Of a DNA stretch of 14,715 nucleotides, positions 1-6,911 are shown piece after piece. A program made the translations under genes and the position numbers. Numbering within the stretch: the stretch's first letter is position 1; every line of letters begins with the position of its first letter. The stretch covers positions 1 through 14,715 of the forward strand of contig CAUJFK010000025.1 of assembly GCA_963169175.1 (NCBI GenBank), written 5' to 3'. Under the pieces are notes generated by a model that saw nothing but the letters and a program-made list of their open reading frames with translations, searched no databases and had not been told where the DNA came from. This DNA is from Acidobacteriota bacterium. GTDB lineage: Bacteria > Acidobacteriota > Blastocatellia > Pyrinomonadales > Pyrinomonadaceae.

Positions 1-795
1 ATCACGGTGGCTGGAGCATGGCAACTTGCGCTCGGCTTTTCATTCGTTGGAGAGTTGGGCGCGATCTACTTTGTACTCTTTGATCGTCGGCCCTTGATCG
101 CGGGTGCGTTCTTCGCGCTTGCCTTTGGCAACAGGACCGAAGTTCTATTGACCGCTCCGATCTTTCTGTATCTGCTTTGGCGCGCGGAACCCGATATTGG
201 TGCGCCGAAAATGAGCGAGGCCCGATCTGCTCAGATCTCGAGGCTGATCAAGTTCTGCATTTTGCCGTTTATTCTTGGTGCGGCAACGCTCGTGTATAAT
301 TACGTCCGTTTCGGAAGCTATACTGATTTTGGGTATGCCCGGATCCCGGGAGTTTTGAACGAGCCATGGTATGTTCACGGCATCTTTTCGCCTTACTATA
401 TGCCCCGGCAGATATGGGAGATGCTCTTTAAGGGGTGGGATATGCGCGAGCACTTTCCATTGCCCATGCCGAACGGATTTAGCAGTTCCATACTGATCGG
501 CAGCCCTTTCCTTTTATTCGCATTCAGGGCCGGTTGGCGTGACCGGGCTGTTAAATACGCGGCGTGGGCGGCTGTGATCGTGCTTTGCCTTGTCCTGTGG
601 ATGCATGGCAACTCCGGCGGCTGGCAATTTGGATATCGATACGCGATCGTGTGCCTGCCCTGGCTTTTCGTTATCATGCTTGAAAGCGCTCCGAAGCGGC
701 TAACCAACCTTGAGATCTCGGCCTATGTATTTTCGATAGCGGCAAATGCCTACGCGACATGGTTGTTTCACTGGACGGAGAATATAAGGCCGTGA
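1..795 (+). CDS. Polytopic membrane protein, GT-C (GT39/PMT-like) type, 5' partial
   Basis: The frame is open from base 1 to the TGA at 793-795, so the start lies upstream; the GTG at 7 is only the first in-window start-like codon. The visible 264 residues are very hydrophobic, with about six to seven membrane segments separated by short charged loops. Two stretches recall the C-terminal part of dolichyl-phosphate-mannose-type (GT39/ArnT-like) glycosyltransferases: 'YNYVRFGS' followed by a soluble aromatic-rich loop, and 'GGWQFGYRY' just before the last helices. Those enzymes use lipid-linked sugars and act in the cytoplasmic membrane. The catalytic N-terminal loop with the usual acidic motif is not in the window, so the enzymatic role is inferred. 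It lies 22 bp upstream of an MFS transporter on the same strand and may be cotranscribed with it. It could also be an uncharacterised membrane protein with the same fold. Confidence 0.7.
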   Translation: MTVAGAWQLALGFSFVGELGAIYFVLFDRRPLIAGAFFALAFGNRTEVLLTAPIFLYLLWRAEPDIGAPKMSEARSAQISRLIKFCILPFILGAATLVYNYVRFGSYTDFGYARIPGVLNEPWYVHGIFSPYYMPRQIWEMLFKGWDMREHFPLPMPNGFSSSILIGSPFLLFAFRAGWRDRAVKYAAWAAVIVLCLVLWMHGNSGGWQFGYRYAIVCLPWLFVIMLESAPKRLTNLEISAYVFSIAANAYATWLFHWTENIRP

Positions 796-817
796 CCGGT
801 GCAAAACGGCGAACTTG

Positions 818-2092
818 ATGCTACTCGACATTTCACCACTAAAGATCTCCCGCGATTATCGGCTGCTCTTTTTTGGGCAGCTTATTTCGTTTTTTGGTTC
901 GATGATGACGTTTATCGTCGTGCCGTGGCAGATGTATGAGTTGACGGGGTCGTCGGCGATGGTGGGTTATATCTATCTTGCCGAGTTTGTGCCGATGGTC
1001 GTGCTGGCGTTTGTCGGCGGGGCGTGGGCGGATTTTTTTGATAAACGGCGGTTGCTGCGGCTGACAGAAATGGCGCAAGGGCTTGCGTCGGCTGTCCTGT
1101 TGGTAAATTCGCTCCTGCCGGAACCTAAGATCTGGGTCTTATTCCTTTGCGTCGCGGCCCACGCGGGACTTGCGGCGATCCAGCGGCCGGCCTTCGAATC
1201 GTTCATTCAAAAGATAATCCCGCCGGAACTGATGTCGGCGGTGATGGAGCTCAATTCGATCAGGTGGAGTTTGGGAGAAATTGTCAGCCCGGCGATCGCG
1301 GGCGTCATTGCGGTCAAGCTTGGCCCGTCGATCGCATATGCATTGGACCTGGTCACGTTCGCCGGAACGCTCTACGCCGTCTATGCTATTGCCGCGGTCG
1401 CTCCGCCGGAGAATGCTGAACGGCCAAGTTGGCAAGGGATCAAGCGGGCATGGCGTTACGCATTTTCCCGGCAAGAGCTGTTGGGGACCTATTTTATAGA
1501 TATTGCCGCGATGTTCTTTGCGATGCCGCAGGCGCTTTATCCGGCACTGGCGATTGTATTTGGGGCGGAGTATGTCGGGTTCTTCCCGGCGGCGATCGCG
1601 TCCGGCGCACTTGTCGCGAGCCTTACTTCCGGCTGGACAAAGAATATCCAGCGGCACGGGTTGATGGTGACCCTGGCGGCTGTAATGTGGGGCGTCGCGA
1701 TCATTTTCTTTGGCCTGTCAAGCAGCATTTGGCTTGCGCTCGCGTTTCTCTTTGCCGCCGGATTCTTTGATATGATATCCGGGATCTTTCGCGGCTCGAT
1801 CTGGAACCAGACCATACCCAACTATCTGCGCGGAAGGCTTGCGAGCATTGAGATGATAAGCTATCTCACAGGCCCGATGCTTGGCAGTGCCAAGATGGGA
1901 ATTGTTGCGGAACGGTTTGGTGTCAAGATCGCGCTGGTGTCGGGAGGCGTGCTGTGCGTCGTGGCAGTTGCGGGAGCCGCACTATTTCTGCCAAAGTTCC
2001 TGACATACGACGGCCGCGAAGGCGTAAAGCAAAAAGAGATCGAAGAAGCGGAGCGGGCAGAGATGCTGCGGGTTTCCGAAGCAGAATTTTAG
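818..2092 (+). CDS. MFS transporter, EntS/MFS_3-like exporter
   Basis: The product is 424 residues when read from the ATG at 818. A TTG directly before it at 815 is also in frame. No clear Shine-Dalgarno sequence is visible for either. The sequence has the usual length and about twelve hydrophobic segments of the major facilitator superfamily. The loop between helices 2 and 3 carries the MFS motif A in the form GGAWADFFDKRR (about residues 67-78), the signature that gates conformational change. The opening 'SRDYRLLFFGQLISFFGSMM' and the conserved 'RPAFESFIQKIIP' and 'RGSIWNQTIPNYLRGRLASI' are typical of the MFS_3 group that includes the enterobactin exporter EntS and related drug or siderophore efflux proteins. 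The substrate cannot be told from sequence. The C-terminus ends in a charged cytoplasmic tail rich in Glu. No siderophore genes are nearby. Confidence 0.9.
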   Translation: MLLDISPLKISRDYRLLFFGQLISFFGSMMTFIVVPWQMYELTGSSAMVGYIYLAEFVPMVVLAFVGGAWADFFDKRRLLRLTEMAQGLASAVLLVNSLLPEPKIWVLFLCVAAHAGLAAIQRPAFESFIQKIIPPELMSAVMELNSIRWSLGEIVSPAIAGVIAVKLGPSIAYALDLVTFAGTLYAVYAIAAVAPPENAERPSWQGIKRAWRYAFSRQELLGTYFIDIAAMFFAMPQALYPALAIVFGAEYVGFFPAAIASGALVASLTSGWTKNIQRHGLMVTLAAVMWGVAIIFFGLSSSIWLALAFLFAAGFFDMISGIFRGSIWNQTIPNYLRGRLASIEMISYLTGPMLGSAKMGIVAERFGVKIALVSGGVLCVVAVAGAALFLPKFLTYDGREGVKQKEIEEAERAEMLRVSEAEF

Positions 2093-2095
2093 CGA

Positions 2096-2312
2096 AAACC
2101 AATATCAACCACAGATGGACACAGATGAACACAGATAGCGATGAGCGATGAGAAACCAATATCAACCACAGATGGACACAGATGAACACAGATGAACACA
2201 GATAGCGATGAGCGATGAGAAACCAATATCAACCACAGATAAACACAGATAGACACAGATATTCTCTCAATGTTTCTCATAACCATCTGTGTTTATCTGT
2301 GTTCATCTGTGG
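2096..2312. repeat. Tandem 10-bp-periodic repeat with terminal long hairpin
   Basis: This fills most of the 260-bp gap between the MFS gene and the DUF2695 gene. Two near-identical units (2096-2152, 57 bp; 2153-2219, 67 bp) each begin 'aaaccaatatcaaccacag'. They continue as a run of 10-mers of the form 'gaacacagat' and end 'agcgatgagcgatgag'. Unit 2 has one extra 10-mer. A third, shortened unit covers 2220-2260. The run then turns round: 2285-2312 is the reverse complement of 2233-2260 with two mismatches in 28 bp. The RNA could therefore form a 28-bp stem around a 24-nt loop. No T tract follows, so it is not a standard intrinsic terminator, though it could protect a 3' end. Similar 'acacagat' repeats occur dispersed in many environmental bacterial genomes. 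Confidence 0.9.
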
Positions 2313-2352
2313 ATGAATTTTCTTCCAGCTTTTTTCTAAGAGGTAGTATTCT

Positions 2353-2658
2353 ATGCCAGTTGTTAAAAAACGAGAGATGGAAAATCTTGAACAAATGAGT
2401 GGTGAGGAACTGCAGGCGTTCCTTGATTCCTTGCCGGCCGGGCCGGAAACCGTCAGCCGTCTGCTGGATTTTCTCGAAGACGAACTCTACGAAACTGAGT
2501 GCAACCACAGCCTCCAGTACGCGATGCGATTTATGATGGAAAACCGGCTCGATTTTCCAAAGATCACAAGCTGGCTAAACGAGAACGGCGGCTATTGCGA
2601 CTGCAAAGTGATGGAACAGATCGCACCGAAATGGCGTGCGAAGTTTGGCGATGATTAG
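2353..2658 (+). CDS. DUF2695 domain small protein
   Basis: The product has 101 residues. The start at ATG 2353 is supported by a purine-rich ribosome binding site, 'aagaggtag', at 2338-2346. The C-terminal half matches the DUF2695 pattern as I know it: a 'CNHSLQYAMRFM' segment (about residues 50-61), a short helix, then 'WLNENGGYCDC' (about 74-84) with paired cysteines. The Cys and His residues could bind a metal, but this is inference. The N-terminal half is acidic and helical. No signal peptide or membrane segment is visible, so it is probably cytoplasmic. The family has no established function. The next gene starts 5 bp after its stop, so the two are probably cotranscribed. Confidence 0.8.
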   Translation: MPVVKKREMENLEQMSGEELQAFLDSLPAGPETVSRLLDFLEDELYETECNHSLQYAMRFMMENRLDFPKITSWLNENGGYCDCKVMEQIAPKWRAKFGDD

Positions 2659-2663
2659 ACGAT

Positions 2664-3188
2664 ATGCAGGTTGCAAAGCTATTTCTCTTCCTGTTGGCCC
2701 TGACACCGGCCGCCTTTGCACAGAAGGCTGGGACCATGACGGTGAAGGTCTATTTTCATCCGGACAAGCTTGATCCTCAATGGGACGCTTGTACGAAGGT
2801 CCAGCCGGTAAAGCGTACGATCGCGAAAACCGCATCGGTCGCAACTGCAGCATTGAATGAGTTGCTCAAAGGCCCGACAGATGAGGAAGCGAAGGTATAT
2901 TCCGGTTTCGGGCCGCCTGAAACGGACGGGATACTCAGGAGCATCAACGTAAAGAACCGCACTGCTTACGTGAATTTCACAAAACGAATGTTTGTGGAAA
3001 TGGGCAACGCCACGACAAGCTGCAGCGGCGGATTCTTCTCCATGACGGATGCGACCTTGATGCAGTTTCCAACAATAAAAAAAGTAGTATATGCCGTCGA
3101 AGGCAGCACGAGCGATTTCTACGAATGGGTCCAGGTCGGCGGATGCCCGTACGGCCGTATGCATTGTGCTCGGAGCAATTTTAAATAG
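2664..3188 (+). CDS. Secreted GerMN-domain protein
   Basis: The product has 174 residues. A signal peptide is clear: 'MQVAKLFLFLLALTPAAFAQ', with likely cleavage after AFA (residue 19). The mature part fits the GerMN (Germane) domain. It has a beta strand 'MTVKVYFHPD' near residues 25-34, then a long segment with 'TAALNELLKGPTDEE' (about 61-75), then 'GILRSINVKNRTAYVNFTK' (about 89-107). This domain occurs in the spore-germination protein GerM and in many exported proteins of non-sporulating bacteria, where its role is unclear. Four or five cysteines (C43, C120, C161, C168) could form disulfides outside the cytoplasm. It follows the DUF2695 gene by 5 bp. No sporulation genes are nearby, so a germination role is not implied. 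Confidence 0.8.
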   Translation: MQVAKLFLFLLALTPAAFAQKAGTMTVKVYFHPDKLDPQWDACTKVQPVKRTIAKTASVATAALNELLKGPTDEEAKVYSGFGPPETDGILRSINVKNRTAYVNFTKRMFVEMGNATTSCSGGFFSMTDATLMQFPTIKKVVYAVEGSTSDFYEWVQVGGCPYGRMHCARSNFK

Positions 3189-3195
3189 GTCGATT

Positions 3196-3205
3196 CGTTC
3201 GAACG
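3196..3205. promoter_or_regulatory. Perfect 10-bp palindrome upstream of the toxin-antitoxin pair
   Basis: The sequence 'cgttcgaacg' is fully self-complementary and lies about 41 bp before the antitoxin start codon. It sits upstream of a weak -10-like 'gataca' near 3231-3237. Toxin-antitoxin operons are commonly autoregulated through short palindromes at such a place, so it is a candidate operator. A single 10-bp palindrome is weak evidence. Confidence 0.25.
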
Positions 3206-3246
3206 TTTTCTACCCGAACTGGCGGCCAACATGATACAGTGAAAGC

Positions 3247-3522
3247 ATGGAATCGGTCAGCGAACAGCTTTACGTCACGAACGATCAGTCGATACTTGGC
3301 GGCGAGCCCATTATCACGGGCACCCGGACACCTGTACGCGCGATCGTGGAGCTTTACAGAATGGGCATCTCTCCTGAAGAAATTCCCACACATTTGCCCC
3401 ACCTGAAACTAGCGCAGGTGTTTGGCGCTCTTTGCTACTATAGCGACCATACGGAAGATATAAATGAGTACATTCGCGCAAACAAGATCGAAGTGGATTC
3501 GGCCCTTGCCCTAGATGAGTGA
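3247..3522 (+). CDS. DUF433 family antitoxin (VapB45-like)
   Basis: The product has 91 residues. The core shows the DUF433 signature: 'GGEPIITGTRTPVRAIVELY' (about residues 18-37), then 'GISPEEIPTHLPHL' (about 40-53) and a final helix containing 'ALCYYSDH'. DUF433 proteins are small helix-turn-helix-type antitoxins (COG2442), usually encoded directly before a DUF5615 PIN-like toxin, as is the case here. They are expected to neutralise the partner and repress the shared promoter. The C-terminal 25 or so residues probably form the toxin-binding tail. The reading frame overlaps the toxin start by 8 bp, which indicates translational coupling. No strong ribosome binding site is visible before ATG 3247. 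Confidence 0.87.
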   Translation: MESVSEQLYVTNDQSILGGEPIITGTRTPVRAIVELYRMGISPEEIPTHLPHLKLAQVFGALCYYSDHTEDINEYIRANKIEVDSALALDE

Positions 3523-3865
3523 AAAGCTATTCATTGAGCTTTACCTTGATGAAGACGTAAGCATACTTATTGCTGATCTGATCCGTGCTCGCGGTTTCTC
3601 CGCAACCACCACTTTGAACGCGGGTAATCTTGCCAAACATGATCGTGCTCAGCTCGAGTTTGCGATCGAGTCAGGACGAGTCCTTCTTACTCATAATCGA
3701 GTCGATTTCGAACGATTGGCGGTGGAATTCTTCGAGCAAGGACGCGCGCACTCGGGGATCATCATCGCGGCTCGTAGGCCGCCTGTACTTATTGCCTCGC
3801 GCCTGTTAGCAATCCTCGGCTCGATGACTGCTGACGAGATGAAAGATCAAATTCGATACATTTGA
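3515..3865 (+). CDS. DUF5615 PIN-like toxin (VapC45-like)
   Basis: The product has 116 residues and fits the DUF5615 (COG4634) family of PIN-fold nuclease toxins. Near the N-terminus 'LYLDEDVS' supplies acidic residues D12, E13 and D14. The middle has 'FAIESGRVLLTHNRVDFERL' (residues 49-68) with D64, the pattern that in this family precedes the second acidic cluster. 'SGIIIAARR' then forms the last core strand. PIN proteins cleave RNA in a metal-dependent way, but the target here is unknown. The start overlaps the DUF433 gene by 8 bp. The stop (3863-3865) lies inside the 3' end of uvrA on the other strand, a 19-bp convergent overlap. All expected core motifs are present, so it looks intact. 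Confidence 0.87.
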   Translation: MSEKLFIELYLDEDVSILIADLIRARGFSATTTLNAGNLAKHDRAQLEFAIESGRVLLTHNRVDFERLAVEFFEQGRAHSGIIIAARRPPVLIASRLLAILGSMTADEMKDQIRYI

Positions 3866-6684
3866 TCCAAGAGCGGTCGCAGATAAACTCCGGTATGTGA
3901 GCGCCTGTCCTTAGCAATCTCCTCGGGCGTTCCAACAGCAACCACTTCACCTCCGCCTACGCCGCCTTCGGGGCCGAGGTCGATAACGTAGTCGGCGGTT
4001 TTGATGACATCCAGATTGTGTTCGATCACGACCAAACTCGCGCCGCTGTCGATAAGAGCGCGGAATGCCCCAAGCAGCCTATTTATATCCTCAAAATGAA
4101 GGCCGGTCGTAGGCTCGTCGAAAATGAACAGGGTCTTTGCCTGAGTTTTTTGCGAAAGGTGTGCGGCTAGTTTCACACGCTGCGCTTCGCCGCCGCTTAA
4201 GGTAGTGGCCGACTGGCCGAGCCGAAGATAGCCAAGGCCGACCTCATCGAGCGACTTTAGCCGGTTGACAAGTTTCTTAACGTCCTTAAAAAACATTATC
4301 GCCTCGCGCACGGTCAACTGGAGCACTTCGTGAATGTTCTTTCCCTTGTATTTGATGCCCAAGACCTCATCGCGAAACCGCGTCCCGCGGCAATCATCGC
4401 AGGTCAGTTCAACATCGGCGAGGAACTGCATTTCGACCGTCACTGTACCGCTGCCCTGACAGGTCTCGCACCGGCCGCCCGGGACGTTGAACGAAAAGTG
4501 CGAGCTGTTCAATCCTTTCGTTTTCGCTCCGTTTGTCGCGGCAAATACTTCGCGGATCGCATCATACGCCTTAACGTAGGTTACAGGATTCGAACGCGGC
4601 GTCCGGCCGATCGGGGACTGATCGACAAGCACGACGTCATCTATATTTTCGATACCGCGAATCTCCTGCAACAGGCCGACGTGACCCTGCCATTCACCGC
4701 GGCGTTTTTTTATTCCGGCATAAAGCACATCGTGCACCAGCGTCGATTTTCCTGAGCCGGAAACGCCGGTTATGCAGACAAGCATTTCCAGCGGAATATC
4801 GACCGTAATATTGCGCAAGTTATGCTCGCGGGCACCGACGATCTCGATCTTTTCACCGACAGTGCGCCGCTTTGAAGGGACCTTTATCTCGGCGTCGCCG
4901 CGAAGATATCGGGCCGTCAGTGATGACGGATCCCGCAAAAGCTGTTTGAAATTTCCCTGAAAGACGACCTCGCCGCCCAACTCACCGGCAAATGGGCCAA
5001 TGTCGAGAATGTGGTCGGCGGCGCGCATTGTTTCTTCATCGTGCTCGACGACGACCAGTGTATTGCCAATGTCACGCAGGTTTTCCAGGATCTTGATCAG
5101 CCGCGCGTTATCGCGCGGGTGAAGGCCGATGCTTGGTTCGTCCAGAACGTATAGCGTTCCGACAAGCAGCGAGCCAAGATTGGTAGCTAGTTGGATGCGC
5201 TGCGCTTCGCCACCCGAAAGGGTCGAGGCCATGCGGTCGAGTGTCAGGTATTCGAGTCCGACATCGACAAGAAATTTCAGCCGCCGTTCGATCTCGAGCA
5301 GTACTTTTTCGGCGATCTTTGCCCGCTCCTCGCTCATCTCCAGTTTTGCAAAGAAAGCATGTGCATCAGCGATCGACATCGCGACGATCTCGGGCAATGA
5401 CCGGCCGCCAATTTTAACGTCGCGTGCGGCCTGCCGCAAACGTCCGCCGTGGCAGTCGGGACAGGTCGTATAGCCTCGGTATTTCGCCAGAAAAACACGA
5501 ACGTGAAGTTTGTATTTCTTTGTCTCCAGCCATTCAAAGAAACCCGTAACGCCGCGCCATCCATCGTCGCCGCGGATAATGTTGTTCTGCTGAAAATCGT
5601 GCAGATCGGCGTAGGGCGTATTTACATCAATGCCGGCATGCGATGCGTATTTGAGCAATTCCTTTTGTGCCCAATTGTGCTGCGGACGAGTAAACGGATC
5701 GATGGCGCCGTCCTTTAGCGATCTAAGCGGGTCAGGGATCACAAGCCCAAAATCGACACCGATCGTATTTCCAAATCCCTGGCAGGTCGGGCACGCTCCG
5801 TACGGCGAATTAAAACTAAAAAGTGTCGGTTCGGGCTCGTTGTATCGCGTACCGTCGTATTTGCAGATATACGAATCAGAGTATTTCAACTGCTTTCCAT
5901 CAACGGTTTCGATCATGGCTGAATGCGCTTCGCGAAAGCACGATTCTAATGAATCGACCAGCCGCTGGCGCGTATCCGGCGCGGCGGCGAGACGGTCGAT
6001 GAGAACGTATGTGTCGTTGAAATCGTCGAACTTGTAGTCTTCGGGCCTGCTTAACTCGATCATTTCGCCGTTGCGAAACAAGCGTGAAAATCCCTGCTGA
6101 AGCAGGAGCAGCAGAAATGCCCCGGTGCTCAAGCTTTTCGACGCCTTTGTTTTCGATCGGCCCTTGCCTTTTGCGGCGGCCGGGCCGAGGTGTTCCTGGA
6201 CGGGAAACAAGACATAGAATCGCGTTCCGGCGGCAAGGGTTTCCAAGACCTGATCGGCAGCGGATTCGGGCGAATCTTTTTTAACCTCGCGGCCGCACAA
6301 ATGACAAAATGTCTGCCCGGCACGGGCAAAAAGCAGGCGGAGATAATCGTACAGTTCGGTTTGCGTAGCGACGGTCGATCGCGGATTCTTCGTCGAATTC
6401 TTTTGTCTGATCGCGATCGCCGGTGCCAGTCCCGTTATCTGGTCCACGTCTGGCTTGTCCATTCGCTCAAGGAACTGCCGGGCGTACGCCGAGAGCGATT
6501 CGACATAGCGCCTCTGGCCTTCGGCATAGATCGTATCGAAGGCAAGGCTCGATTTGCCTGAACCGGAAACACCGGTTATTACAGTTAGCTTGTTGTGCGG
6601 GAGTGAGGCCGAAATGTTCTTTAGATTGTGGACACGGGCGCCGCGTATTTCGATGCCTTCTTCTTTTTTGGGTACTGCACGCAT
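3847..6684 (-). CDS. uvrA: UvrA, excinuclease ABC subunit A
   Basis: The product is 945 residues, a normal length. UvrA is the damage-sensing ATPase of nucleotide excision repair: it scans DNA as a dimer and loads UvrB. Both ATPase halves are complete. Walker A motifs GVSGSGKSS and GVSGSGKST lie at 38-46 and 640-648. ABC signatures LSGGEAQR lie at 489-496 and 829-836. Walker B/D-loop segments 'LYVLDEPSIGLHP' and 'LFIFDEPTTGLHF' start at 511 and 852. The C-terminal zinc finger is intact (C739, C742, C762, C765). The N-terminal one is not: the first pair reads C274-x-x-D277, against a normal C298-x-x-C301. The conserved 'GRTPRSNPVTYV' (693-704) is present. The 3' end overlaps the toxin gene by 19 bp on the opposite strand. 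No LexA-type box was recognised upstream. Confidence 0.98.
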   Translation of the reverse strand: MRAVPKKEEGIEIRGARVHNLKNISASLPHNKLTVITGVSGSGKSSLAFDTIYAEGQRRYVESLSAYARQFLERMDKPDVDQITGLAPAIAIRQKNSTKNPRSTVATQTELYDYLRLLFARAGQTFCHLCGREVKKDSPESAADQVLETLAAGTRFYVLFPVQEHLGPAAAKGKGRSKTKASKSLSTGAFLLLLLQQGFSRLFRNGEMIELSRPEDYKFDDFNDTYVLIDRLAAAPDTRQRLVDSLESCFREAHSAMIETVDGKQLKYSDSYICKYDGTRYNEPEPTLFSFNSPYGACPTCQGFGNTIGVDFGLVIPDPLRSLKDGAIDPFTRPQHNWAQKELLKYASHAGIDVNTPYADLHDFQQNNIIRGDDGWRGVTGFFEWLETKKYKLHVRVFLAKYRGYTTCPDCHGGRLRQAARDVKIGGRSLPEIVAMSIADAHAFFAKLEMSEERAKIAEKVLLEIERRLKFLVDVGLEYLTLDRMASTLSGGEAQRIQLATNLGSLLVGTLYVLDEPSIGLHPRDNARLIKILENLRDIGNTLVVVEHDEETMRAADHILDIGPFAGELGGEVVFQGNFKQLLRDPSSLTARYLRGDAEIKVPSKRRTVGEKIEIVGAREHNLRNITVDIPLEMLVCITGVSGSGKSTLVHDVLYAGIKKRRGEWQGHVGLLQEIRGIENIDDVVLVDQSPIGRTPRSNPVTYVKAYDAIREVFAATNGAKTKGLNSSHFSFNVPGGRCETCQGSGTVTVEMQFLADVELTCDDCRGTRFRDEVLGIKYKGKNIHEVLQLTVREAIMFFKDVKKLVNRLKSLDEVGLGYLRLGQSATTLSGGEAQRVKLAAHLSQKTQAKTLFIFDEPTTGLHFEDINRLLGAFRALIDSGASLVVIEHNLDVIKTADYVIDLGPEGGVGGGEVVAVGTPEEIAKDRRSHTGVYLRPLLDQMYRI

Positions 6685-6700
6685 AGGCGAAGAATCTGTG

Positions 6701-6727
6701 ATAATAGCGAAATCTTAAGTGTACCAA
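6701..6727 (-). promoter_or_regulatory. uvrA: Possible uvrA promoter
   Basis: Read on the minus strand, 'TTGGTA' (6722-6727) and 'TATTAT' (6701-6706) resemble sigma-70 -35 and -10 elements, 17 bp before the uvrA start codon. The 15-bp spacer is short and the -35 match is partial, so this is weak. It overlaps the end of a possible gene remnant upstream. Confidence 0.25.
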
Positions 6728-6903
6728 ATTCGTTCCGGCGGTGAAAGCCCGTTGCGGGCTTGGGCTACTATGACGAAAAAGACACGAATCACGTCGTCTT
6801 TTGCCGCATCTGAAAACGCACTTGGATCAAGCGCAGTTTCGTCGAGAATGTCGACTCTGTCGGCTGGAAGACTGAGCGGATCGGCCGATATTTGGTATAT
6901 TCT
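6715..6903 (-). pseudogene. Open frame without a start codon upstream of uvrA; possible gene remnant
   Basis: On the minus strand a frame of about 62 codons runs from just after a TAG near 6904-6906 to a TAA at 6715-6717, ending 30 bp before uvrA. Its translation has a natural composition and codon pattern, for example 'DPLSLPADRVDILDETALD' and 'VIRVFFVIVAQARNGLSPPE'. It has no ATG and only one internal GTG, late in the frame. It could be the tail of a decayed gene, a gene with a sequencing error, or chance. I do not recognise a family. The DNA also contains a 6-bp hairpin, agcccg/cgggct, at 6746-6760. It occupies most of the 227-bp gap between the divergent uvrA and DUF1223 genes. Confidence 0.25.
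6896..6901 (+). promoter_or_regulatory. -10-like element immediately before the DUF1223 start
   Basis: 'TATATT' lies 10 bp upstream of the ATG at 6912, in a locally AT-rich stretch. No Shine-Dalgarno sequence lies between. Initiation 7 bp downstream would give a nearly leaderless transcript. No -35 match is seen, so this remains tentative. Confidence 0.25.
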
Positions 6904-6911
6904 CTATATCT

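Noticed and set aside
2096..2260. The 'acacagat' repeats as a CRISPR array or replication-origin iterons.
   Set aside because: The period is 10 bp with no spacers, and no replication-initiation gene or DnaA boxes are nearby.
4578..4606. A T-arm-like stretch resembling a tRNA ('gttcgaatcctgtaac' on the minus strand).
   Set aside because: It encodes the conserved UvrA segment 'RTPRSNPVTYV', and no acceptor stem or anticodon arm can be drawn around it.
6190..6686. Plus-strand ORFs antisense to uvrA.
   Set aside because: They are shadows of the uvrA codon pattern, with no motif or start signal of their own.
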